Position numbers and translations under genes: made by a program | Origin: Desulfobacteraceae bacterium | GTDB taxonomy: Bacteria; Desulfobacterota; DSM-4660; Desulfatiglandales; B25-G16 | Assembly: GCA_030615565.1 (NCBI GenBank) | Contig: JAUWZC010000097.1 | Coordinates: 1-7,909 of the forward strand | Reading direction: 5' to 3' | Length of the DNA stretch: 7,909 nucleotides | Shown: piece after piece, positions 1-5,480 of the stretch | Layout of the letters: every line of letters starts with the position of its first letter | Numbering within the stretch: position 1 is the first letter of the stretch | Notes under the pieces: generated by a model | Databases searched by the model: none | What the model was told of the DNA's origin: nothing | What the model saw: only the letters and a program-made list of their open reading frames with translations

Positions 1-78
1 AAACAACAAAAGAAAGAACAGAAACAAGTACAAAAACAATGGAAGATAAAACATGGAGGAAAGGGTAAAAGAAAATAG
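1..78 (+). other. A-rich start of window; possible 3' tail of a Lys/Gln-rich CDS
   Basis: Frame 1 is open from the window edge to a TAG at 76-78 and would encode about 25 residues rich in Lys and Gln, ending in GGKGKRK. The other two forward frames are also open for 15 to 22 codons because the DNA is very purine-rich, so the open frame alone proves little. It may be the basic tail of a gene lying mostly outside the window, or just low-complexity intergenic DNA. No family is recognisable. Confidence 0.2.
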
Positions 79-119
79 AAAAAAATCGAAATCACTTTAA
101 AATTTCATTTCCTTTCAGT

Positions 120-470
120 GTGATTTACCGTGCTCCTCCTCAGGTAGTTTTCAAAATTTTCTGGATGGCACAGCTCATGCCTGATACAAGTCATGTTTCT
201 CGGCCTCGCAATCCTAATTATTCAACTCATTGCCAGTGTGTTAAATATCATTTGGAGAGATCCGAGAAGATCTATGACGAGTGCATCGAAAGTCAGTACG
301 GGTTTTTCCATCCCTATCTCAAACAGGTCATACACCAATATCTATATTGTGACGACCTACAGATAGGATTTTCCCCTATCAAATGTAGAGATTGTGGTCA
401 CGAGTCAGTCTTGACATTCTCTTGTAAACGCCGAGATTTCTGTTCTTGCTATATCGAGAGGCCCCTTTGA
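120..470 (+). pseudogene. Truncated IS91-family transposase, N-terminal zinc-binding domain only
   Basis: About 100 residues match the N-terminal zinc-binding domain of IS91-type (Y2, rolling-circle) transposases. They include a QCVxxHxExxEKIYDE-like helix, a YGFFHPYLKQVI stretch, then CRDCGHE and FSCKRRDFC, which correspond to the family's CxxCGHE...FSCKxRxFCPSC zinc ligands. The frame then runs into YIERPL and stops. The remaining two thirds of the enzyme, including the catalytic tyrosines, is absent, and the usual FCPSC is shortened to FCSC, suggesting a small deletion just before the break. The listed start is a GTG at 120; family similarity begins after the ATG codons at 165 and 177, which are likelier original starts. 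It cannot encode an active transposase. Family assignment is from remembered motifs; the rest of the element is not found downstream. Confidence 0.75.
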
Positions 471-723
471 TCGCAAGGCTTTCGTATATCTGCTATTAAC
501 ATTCAAAAATTAAAGGCCGATATTTTTTATTATACCAAGTGTAATCTTTAAATAAATCCAGAATTTCAAATCATTGTGAAGATGAGGTAGGCCTGTAATA
601 AAATGGCGCTAAAGAAAAGATGTAGTGGAATAAACCATCAAATTATCAGATAATGAATTTTAGAGACAGCGGTCAGGGTAATTCCTTAAACGAGAGGTAT
701 ATGATTAAGAAAGGAAAAATAAG
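471..723 (+). other. AT-rich intergenic DNA, no gene seen
   Basis: These 253 bp separate the transposase remnant from the next gene. No frame of useful length and no recognisable remainder of the transposase are visible. A short perfect inverted repeat lies at 642-654 (ATTATC, one base, GATAAT), 70 bp ahead of the next start; it could be an operator but nothing else supports that. The last bases hold the ribosome binding site AAGGA (711-715), eight bases before the ATG at 724. Confidence 0.5.
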
Positions 724-1221
724 ATGAGTGATTATTGTGTTATTGTTGCTGGTGGAGCGCATGCACGCTTTTTTACACTGGAACCGGTAGAGTTTCCTGA
801 GTTGGAATCCGGGCCCAGGCTGATTGACCGTGGGGAACTTTTTAACCCTGAGAAGGAGATAGCAGGACGGGACCTATACACTGACTCAAAGATGGGTAGA
901 GGTCGTGCACCCCTTGGAGGGCCAGGTCATGGATATGATGACCACCGTTCAAAACATGATGAAGAATTTGATCGCCGCTTCGCTCATAAGGTCTTGGAAA
1001 GGGCCAGTTCTATTGCCCAGGCCAACCAGGCACGCTATGTAGTATTGGTAGCGCCAGCACGTATGCTTGGATTGCTTCGCCAGGAGTTTGACATTATTCG
1101 TAAGGGTGGCATGAAAGTACACATATTGGCCAAGGATATGACCAAGTTCCCCTCCAAGAAAATACATGATCATCTTGCCAAGATTCAAGTGCTCCCACCG
1201 CGCAAGAGACCAGGAACCTGA
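724..1221 (+). CDS. Host-attachment / baeRF-like family protein
   Basis: The 165-residue product resembles the small proteins annotated as 'protein required for attachment to host cells' (Host_attach / baeRF families, a fold related to archaeo-eukaryotic release factor domains). Visible support is the N-terminal strand YCVIVAGGAHARFF (residues 4-17) with its Ala-Arg pair, a variable Gly/Arg-rich middle (about 45-75), a helix DEEFDRRFAHKVLERA (79-94), the strand YVVLVAPARMLGLLR (105-119), and a C-terminal KDMTKFPSKKIHDHL (137-151), which matches the family's 'K DLT xxPxxxIxxHL' ending. No signal peptide or membrane segment is present, so it should be cytoplasmic. The biochemical role of this family is poorly known, and the 'host attachment' label should not be taken literally. 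The ATG at 724 has a good Shine-Dalgarno (AAGGA 711-715). It stands alone, with no operon partner nearby. Confidence 0.75.
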   Translation: MSDYCVIVAGGAHARFFTLEPVEFPELESGPRLIDRGELFNPEKEIAGRDLYTDSKMGRGRAPLGGPGHGYDDHRSKHDEEFDRRFAHKVLERASSIAQANQARYVVLVAPARMLGLLRQEFDIIRKGGMKVHILAKDMTKFPSKKIHDHLAKIQVLPPRKRPGT

Positions 1222-1230
1222 AAAGTCCTC

Positions 1231-1263
1231 GACCTATCATGGAGCTCCAGGGTCCACTTTTTT
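1231..1263 (+). terminator. Weak candidate intrinsic terminator after the host-attachment-like gene
   Basis: Ten bases after the stop codon an imperfect stem can form: GACC (1231-1234) with GGTC (1251-1254), and an inner TGG/CCA around AGCT. It is followed by a run of six T (1258-1263). The TGGAGCTCCA core (1240-1249) is a perfect palindrome. The stem is interrupted and short, so the call rests mainly on position and the T run. Confidence 0.25.
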
Positions 1264-1320
1264 CTAACAATACTAGCGAAGCTCTGCCTCAAACCGATGA
1301 AAATAGAATGGAAAGTATTT

Positions 1321-1553
1321 CACCGCAGAGACGCAGAGCACACAGAGATGATTCATCTTTTTTCTTTGCCGCTGAGACGCCGGCAAAGAAAAATGGACAT
1401 GCCCCTCGGGCAAGGTCTGATAAGTTCAAACAACTTACGCGAAGCGTTAGGTCTTCCCCTTTTCTGCCCTCTCAGCAGAAAAGAGGAAACGTTTTCCTCT
1501 GGGATCTCTGTGCCTCTAGCGAAGCCCCGCAGGGGCGGGACAAGCGGGCGGTG
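1321..1553. repeat. Structured intergenic repeat element (MITE/REP-like), about 235 bp
   Basis: The segment is bounded by complementary ends: CACCGC (1321-1326) with GCGGTG (1548-1553), and CACAGAGAT (1341-1349) with ATCTCTGTG (1504-1512). Inside are consecutive hairpins: a perfect 13-bp stem (1359-1371 with 1381-1393), TGCCC/GGGCA (1400-1412), a perfect 9-bp stem (1459-1467 with 1475-1483), an 8-bp stem (1482-1489 with 1493-1500) and GCCCC/GGGGC (1524-1536). The left end, CACCGCAGAGACGCAGAG, resembles an intergenic repeat I remember from many Desulfobacterota, Planctomycetes and related genomes. It encodes no transposase, so it would be a non-autonomous element or a dispersed structural repeat. 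Exact outer boundaries cannot be fixed from one copy. Confidence 0.6.
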
Positions 1554-1584
1554 AGACATAGGTCTATTTACGTAACAGCAAAAC

Positions 1585-1615
1585 TTGACATAAATATTAA
1601 GATCTTGGCTTATAT
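1585..1615 (+). promoter_or_regulatory. Possible sigma70-type promoter for the NlpC/P60 lipoprotein gene
   Basis: A perfect TTGACA (1585-1590) is followed after 19 bases by TTATAT (1610-1615). The spacing is two bases longer than ideal. A second weaker option uses TTGACT (1649-1654) with TCATTA (1673-1678). Both lie within 125 bp of the ATG at 1709 in AT-rich DNA, where chance matches are common. Confidence 0.3.
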
Positions 1616-1708
1616 AGAAATCTAGAGAATCAAGAAATGTTTAGTGTCTTGACTTGATACATATTGATATCATCATTATAGAGGGGATTAACCTAAAGAG
1701 ATAAAAAG

Positions 1709-2503
1709 ATGCTGCATAAAGAAGACAAAATAGTAACACGAAAGTTGAAGTGGAGCCATATTTTTGTGGCTTTATTATTAATCCTGTCAGTATGGGGATG
1801 TGGAGGCAAAGTTATTGTCTCTCCTACCTCACGGCCAGCTGTGCCCGAAAGAGGACTGGCCCGTATGGGCTATTCCATTCAGGTGGGGGCCTTCTCAAAT
1901 CTGGACAACGCTGTCAAGCTCAGTGAATCATTAAAGAGCCATGGTCTAAATGCCTATTATTTTGTTCATAAAACAGGGCTCTACAAGGTTCGCTTCGGTG
2001 ATTTCCCCTCAAAAAAGACTGCCTACGAAAAAGCTGAAAGTCTTCGTGCCGCAGGAGTCATAACTGGGTATTATCTAGTCAGCCCTGATGATTATGCAGT
2101 AATAAAACAGAGAAAGTACGGCAGGAGGTATCTCAGAGATGAGATTGTGAAAACAGCAGAGAGATTTATTGGTCTCCCTTATCGATGGGGTGGTTCCTCA
2201 TCGGATTATGGTTTTGATTGCAGTGGATTATCCATGACTGTTTACCATCTAAATGGTTTGAATCTACCGCGTTCGTCAAAAGAACAATACAGGGCTGGAA
2301 TTCCTGTCAAGCGAAGTCAACTGCTAAGAGGAGATTTGGTTTTTTTTACTATTTCTAGAGGCAGAAAAGTTTCTCATGTGGGCATATATACATGTGATGA
2401 TAAATTTATTCACGCACCAGGAAGGGGAAAAAGAGTACGTATTGACTCACTTTCAAACAGATATTTCAAAACCCGGTATGTTGGTGCAAGGACATATTTG
2501 TAG
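1709..2503 (+). CDS. SPOR-domain NlpC/P60 peptidoglycan endopeptidase, lipoprotein
   Basis: The 264-residue product is a predicted lipoprotein cell-wall hydrolase. Basic residues up to about 15 are followed by a hydrophobic stretch (17-28) and a lipobox-like VWGC with the lipidated Cys31; Trp at -2 is unusual but the context is convincing. A SPOR domain follows (about 54-125: YSIQVGAF, then LYKVRFGDF and KAESLRAAG), a fold that binds denuded septal glycan. The C-terminal half is NlpC/P60 (about 143-264), with RWGGSS and DCSGL carrying the nucleophile Cys171, SHVGIY with His223, and His235 in FIHAPG as the third polar residue. The family cleaves D-Glu-meso-DAP (or equivalent) peptide bonds. 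SPOR would target this activity to the division site or to bare glycan. The start is the ATG at 1709 with only a weak purine tract (AAAGAG, 1695-1700). All catalytic residues are present, so it should be active. Confidence 0.88.
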   Translation: MLHKEDKIVTRKLKWSHIFVALLLILSVWGCGGKVIVSPTSRPAVPERGLARMGYSIQVGAFSNLDNAVKLSESLKSHGLNAYYFVHKTGLYKVRFGDFPSKKTAYEKAESLRAAGVITGYYLVSPDDYAVIKQRKYGRRYLRDEIVKTAERFIGLPYRWGGSSSDYGFDCSGLSMTVYHLNGLNLPRSSKEQYRAGIPVKRSQLLRGDLVFFTISRGRKVSHVGIYTCDDKFIHAPGRGKRVRIDSLSNRYFKTRYVGARTYL

Positions 2504-2590
2504 TAAATTAGGCGGCTTTTAGCAAGGAGTTCGGCTCAAGGCTTAAGTGGCCTGGAATTAGAGGTAAATATATCCCCCTTTTATTCTTAA

Positions 2591-2620
2591 TTGACAAAAG
2601 AGATAGACAATACATACTAT
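2591..2620 (+). promoter_or_regulatory. Predicted sigma70 promoter of the Mla-type operon
   Basis: A consensus -35 TTGACA (2591-2596) is separated by 18 bases from TACTAT (2615-2620), which matches four of six positions of the -10 consensus including the essential first TA and final T. It lies 64 bp upstream of the permease start, in the only gap preceding the four-gene run. Transcription would begin near 2627. No clear operator or intrinsic terminator is seen between 2504 and 2590. Confidence 0.5.
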
Positions 2621-2683
2621 TATCAGCCACAGTTCATTGCAGTAAGCTGGAATTAATAACAAAAAAGGTGATAAAGGCTATCA

Positions 2684-3454
2684 ATGATTATTGCCTCAGT
2701 TTTAAAAAAATTTGACTATCCTTTTGTTCTTTCGGCCTTTTTCTATAGGATCTTGAAGACCATTTTAACTAAGGCTGGTAAGGGCCATAGAATAATCAGA
2801 AAAATAATCGCTCAGCAGATATATTTTACTGCTATCGAGGTTCTTCTGTTGTTAGGTGTAATTGGTGTTATTTTCGGGGCTCTGGTTATCATACAGATAC
2901 TGGCTCAGCTTTCCAGAGTGGGGATTTCAGAGGCATTAGGTCAATTTTTAGTGGTGATTGTTATTAGAGAGCTTGGCCCTTTGATAGCTGCAGTCATCGT
3001 AATCCTTTATTCAGGTACAGCCATGGCCACAGAGGTAGGATACATGACAGTGCTCGGTGATATAAGGGCTATAACCATGAGGGGAATAGACCCTATTCAT
3101 TTTGTAGCTGTTCCACGATTGATAGGTACCACCATAGCTATGGTCTCTCTTTTGATATATTTTGATGTGGTTGCTTTACTCGGAGGTTTTATTGTCTCCT
3201 GGCTCCTTACTGGTATCCCCTTTTATACCTTTATAATGGGAGTGGCTGCGAGCATAGAGGCATCTGATATTATTATAGGTTTTATTAAGGCGATCTTCTT
3301 TGCTGCAATCATTGTTGTTATATGTCTGTACAGGGGTTTTCAGGTAGGAGGTGAGATTACAAGGCTACCGAGAGCTATCTCTAAATCGGCTTTGGATTGC
3401 TTTCTTGCGTTGCTTGTTGTTAATCTTATTATATCAGGGATATTTTATCTGTGA
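2684..3454 (+). CDS. mlaE: MlaE-like ABC transporter permease (phospholipid transport)
   Basis: The 256-residue inner-membrane protein belongs to the MlaE/YrbE permease family that moves phospholipids in asymmetry-maintaining Mla systems. A short amphipathic N-terminus (1-45) is followed by hydrophobic segments near 50-75, 86-110, 143-175, 198-215 and 238-255. The family signature is clear: RELGP (95-99), SGTAMATEVG (110-119), the coupling-helix region GDIRAITMRGIDP (125-137), then VPRLIG (143-148). The typical 'AGRxG' before the second motif reads ILYSG, so the usual Arg is Tyr. The C-terminal GGxxGVG-like block is replaced by VGGEITRLPRA. Length is normal for the family. The ATG at 2684 has AAGG (2674-2677) close upstream and AAGGTGAT (2665-2672) further away. 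It overlaps the next gene by four bases, so the two are probably translationally coupled. The gene symbol is by family, not proven orthology to E. coli. Confidence 0.88.
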   Translation: MIIASVLKKFDYPFVLSAFFYRILKTILTKAGKGHRIIRKIIAQQIYFTAIEVLLLLGVIGVIFGALVIIQILAQLSRVGISEALGQFLVVIVIRELGPLIAAVIVILYSGTAMATEVGYMTVLGDIRAITMRGIDPIHFVAVPRLIGTTIAMVSLLIYFDVVALLGGFIVSWLLTGIPFYTFIMGVAASIEASDIIIGFIKAIFFAAIIVVICLYRGFQVGGEITRLPRAISKSALDCFLALLVVNLIISGIFYL

Positions 3455-4164
3455 TGAAATATCTATTGGAATGTAAGGGAATAGGTTACAAAATAGGCAA
3501 AGATGTTTTTCTTGAAGATATAAATTTTACCCTATCCCCTGGCCAAAGAGTTGTGCTTTTTTCAGAATCATACCAGGCAGCATCATTCTTGCTTCAAATC
3601 TGTAGCACACTGATCAGGCCAACAAAAGGCATCCTCTTAATAGAAGGGGATGAAGTTAATTATGAGGACCGGGAAGAATCCTTTAATATTAAAAGAAGGC
3701 TCGCATTTGTTGATAATAAATCCACCCTCATACAGAACCTAAGTGTTCTTGAAAACATTGCATTGGCCAGTATTTACCATGAAAACAAATCATTGGAGGA
3801 AATTCAGATCCAGCTTGATCCTATTATCGAAATATTTAGCTTGAAAGAGGTACTCCATTTACGTCCAGCAGATGTTGATCCAGCAACAAAGGGCAGAGTC
3901 CTTTATGCTATTGAGGCAGTCAAGGAACCGGTGCTGGTTATCTTTGATCGTCCGGAGAATGATTTTAATGAAAATGATAGATATTATTTATTCAATATAT
4001 TACATAAATTGAAAGAGGATAGAAACTGCGGGTTTATTATATATACCAGGAGCAGATCCCTGATAGAAAAATGGGCCGATGCAATTATTATTCTAAAAAA
4101 TGGCTTGATCACACAACAGGTTGATAAGGATTCTTTTCTGCTATCAAGGAAGCAGATGTTGTAG
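3451..4164 (+). CDS. MlaF-like ABC subunit with all catalytic motifs degenerate (pseudo-ATPase)
   Basis: The 237-residue product has the layout of an MlaF-type ATP-binding cassette but not its active site. FLEDINFTLSPGQRVVLF (20-37) leads into SESYQAASF (38-46) where GxxGxGKST should be: the three glycines are Ser38, Tyr41 and Ala43, and the ATP-binding Lys is Ala44. The Q-loop Gln aligns with Asn89 (VDNKSTLIQNLSVLENI). The LSGGQ signature is VDPAT (142-146). Walker B VLVIFD keeps Asp166 but the catalytic Glu is Arg167. The H-loop His is Arg200 (IIYTRSRSLIEKWAD). The end, IIILKNGLI, is typical. The frame is intact and the secondary-structure pattern preserved, so this looks selected rather than decayed. 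It probably binds the MlaE-like permease without hydrolysing ATP, or pairs with an active ATPase encoded elsewhere (inference). The start is either GTG 3451 (four-base overlap with mlaE, AGGGA 3436-3440 ten bases away) or ATG 3454; the spacing favours GTG. Confidence 0.85.
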   Translation: MMKYLLECKGIGYKIGKDVFLEDINFTLSPGQRVVLFSESYQAASFLLQICSTLIRPTKGILLIEGDEVNYEDREESFNIKRRLAFVDNKSTLIQNLSVLENIALASIYHENKSLEEIQIQLDPIIEIFSLKEVLHLRPADVDPATKGRVLYAIEAVKEPVLVIFDRPENDFNENDRYYLFNILHKLKEDRNCGFIIYTRSRSLIEKWADAIIILKNGLITQQVDKDSFLLSRKQML

Positions 4165-4369
4165 GACGCCAAGTTGATTGTATAGGAATTTCCTTTTGCT
4201 GCCTTGAAAGTATTCGTCAAAGGGTTGCGGTTGCGCAGCTCGTTTCGGTGTTCGGTTTGCGTAAACCGGTTTTGAAAAATGACGCCGCCGATAGCCGTTA
4301 AGCGTAACGAGCAGCGTAGCCGATAGACCGTAGACGCCAAGTTGAAGGATAAGAAAAGGAAAAGATAAT
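4165..4369 (+). repeat. Insertion-like spacer bracketed by a 13-bp direct repeat inside the Mla-type operon
   Basis: GACGCCAAGTTGA occurs at 4165-4177 and again at 4333-4345; allowing one extra G the match extends to 16 bp (4161-4177 and 4330-4345), and the first copy overlaps the ABC gene's TAG stop. Removing one repeat plus the intervening DNA (168 bp) would leave about 37 bp between the two genes, normal operon spacing. The interior is structured: CGGTTT/AAACCG (4253-4268), CGTTA/TAACG (4296-4309), an 11-bp inverted repeat with one mismatch (4234-4244 with 4306-4316) and a repeated GCCGATAG (4287-4294 and 4319-4326). It carries no convincing frame. Its last part holds the ribosome binding site of the MCE gene (AAAAGGA 4354-4360). 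Confidence 0.6.
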
Positions 4370-5479
4370 ATGTTTCTTAAATTTGGGGCCAAGGAACAGT
4401 TTGTTGGAGTTTTTCTTGTCATTACCCTATTCATCCTCATAGGGGCTATTGTTTTCATTGCTCAAGGTAAGAACTGGTTTAAGAAACATGAGCGGTACCA
4501 TACCTTTTTTGAAGAAGGTTACAACTTGAGTCCCGGCTCCAAGGTTACCCTCTATCATACAAAGATAGGTAAGGTAGTGAAGGTGAGGTTAACAGAAGAT
4601 AACCGGGTGAGGGTGGATTTAAAGATACTGGCTAAATATGCGTCAAGAATAAGAGAGGATACAGTAGCCACGGTAGAGAGCCCCACTATCATAGGGAGTG
4701 AATATATCGCCATTGTTCCAGGAACAATGCAAAGGCCTCTTTTACCACCGGGAGGAGAGATAATTTCAACTGAAAAGAAGGCCTTATCCGATTATATGAA
4801 AGAGTTTAAGGTGGAAGAAAAACTTGGAATCCTTACTGATATAATGAAAAATATTAAAGAAATAACAGATAGGATCAAAGATCCTGAGGGAGGTCTTTTT
4901 GGAACCTTAGATAACATTAAAGAAATTACTGACAGACTGAAAGATCCGAAGGGTGAGCTATTCACCTCCCTTGACAATATCCGCCAAATAACTGAACACC
5001 TTAAAGATCCGGAGGGTCAAATATTCACATCCCTTGACAATATCCTCCACATAACAGATAGGCTCAAAGATCCTAAAGGAGAGCTATTTCAGACCCTTGA
5101 TAATCTGGTATCCATAAGTCAAAAGATAAAGAAGGGAGAAGGATCGGTTGGAAAGTTGCTGATAAAGGATGATCTATATCTCAAGATAGAAAAGGAGATA
5201 AATAAGGTTGATTCTGTCTTGGGCAACATTGAGCTAATTACTGTAAGAATACCAGCTATTGTGGATGAGGCAGAAAAGAGGTTAAAAGAGATTAAAAAAC
5301 CTTTGACAGACCTAGATAAAATCCTGAAAGATGTGCCAGAAATAATGAATACAGTAAAGAGAGAGCTGGATGAAATAAGCGATATACTCGATTCGGTTAA
5401 AGAAAATTTTCTCATAAAAAGGAACCTACCGCCACCCGTAAAGGAAAGAAGCATATCTTTGGAAGGAAGAGGAGAGTAA
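4370..5479 (+). CDS. mlaD: MlaD-like MCE-domain protein with 21-residue tandem repeats
   Basis: The 369-residue product is a single-pass inner-membrane MCE protein, the substrate-binding or tunnel component of Mla-type lipid transporters. A transmembrane segment (about 10-31) is followed by one MCE domain (about 41-118) with the family pattern FFEEGYNLSPGSKVTLYHTKIGKV, VDLKI and SPTIIGSEYIAIVPG. The rest (130-350) is predicted helical and periplasmic. It contains four close 21-residue repeats starting at residues 161, 182, 203 and 224 (pattern NIxxITDRLKDPxG-x-LFxSLD) and a diverged fifth at 245, which runs into KGEGSVGKLLIKDDLY, a motif common in long MCE proteins. The C-terminus ends in a Pro-rich, charged tail. 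At 369 residues it is about twice as long as E. coli MlaD. The start ATG is preceded by AAAAGGA at nine bases. Only one base separates its stop from the next gene. Confidence 0.88.
   Translation: MFLKFGAKEQFVGVFLVITLFILIGAIVFIAQGKNWFKKHERYHTFFEEGYNLSPGSKVTLYHTKIGKVVKVRLTEDNRVRVDLKILAKYASRIREDTVATVESPTIIGSEYIAIVPGTMQRPLLPPGGEIISTEKKALSDYMKEFKVEEKLGILTDIMKNIKEITDRIKDPEGGLFGTLDNIKEITDRLKDPKGELFTSLDNIRQITEHLKDPEGQIFTSLDNILHITDRLKDPKGELFQTLDNLVSISQKIKKGEGSVGKLLIKDDLYLKIEKEINKVDSVLGNIELITVRIPAIVDEAEKRLKEIKKPLTDLDKILKDVPEIMNTVKRELDEISDILDSVKENFLIKRNLPPPVKERSISLEGRGE
4850..5164 (+). repeat. Five in-frame 63-bp direct repeats within the MCE gene
   Basis: Units begin at 4850, 4913, 4976, 5039 and 5102. 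The first four are strongly similar as protein and partly as DNA: TTCACCTCCCTTGACAATAT (4961-4980) recurs exactly 63 bases on with a single change (5024-5043). The fifth is diverged. The 63-bp length keeps the frame and equals three heptads, consistent with expansion of a helical rod by unequal recombination. Confidence 0.85.
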
Positions 5480-5480
5480 G

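Larger units (their letters stand above)
1222..1708 (+). other. 487-bp gene-free region with structured repeat and 5' leader of the next gene
   Basis: No credible protein gene lies here. Small open frames exist on both strands, but they run through the inverted repeats and resemble no family. The left part carries a weak terminator (1231-1263), the middle a compact set of hairpins forming a repeat element (1321-1553), and the right part (about 1560-1708) is AT-rich leader DNA with promoter-like hexamers for the downstream lipoprotein gene. Confidence 0.6.

Noticed and set aside
642..654. ATTATC-A-GATAAT palindrome upstream of the host-attachment-like gene as an operator
   Set aside because: Single short palindrome in AT-rich DNA with no regulator gene or second copy nearby; expected by chance.
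949..1188. Minus-strand open frame opposite the host-attachment-like gene
   Set aside because: Antisense shadow of a well-supported gene with family motifs on the plus strand.
1239..1625. Open frames of 68 to 128 codons on both strands between the host-attachment-like gene and the NlpC/P60 gene
   Set aside because: They read through the inverted repeats of the intergenic element, have no supporting ribosome binding site and show no recognisable domain; the same hairpins explain the lack of stops.
3451..4164. The ABC subunit as an ordinary pseudogene
   Set aside because: The frame is intact at full family length, start and stop are properly spaced in the operon, and substitutions are confined to catalytic motifs while hydrophobic core positions remain; purifying selection on a non-catalytic role is the better reading, though not proven.
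3984..4458. Two minus-strand open frames across the ABC/MCE junction
   Set aside because: They overlap the ends of two convincing plus-strand genes and the structured spacer; the predicted proteins have no family features.
4850..5164. Regular direct repeats as a possible CRISPR array
   Set aside because: The period is 63 bp, units are contiguous and preserved in frame within an MCE gene, and there are no unique spacers.
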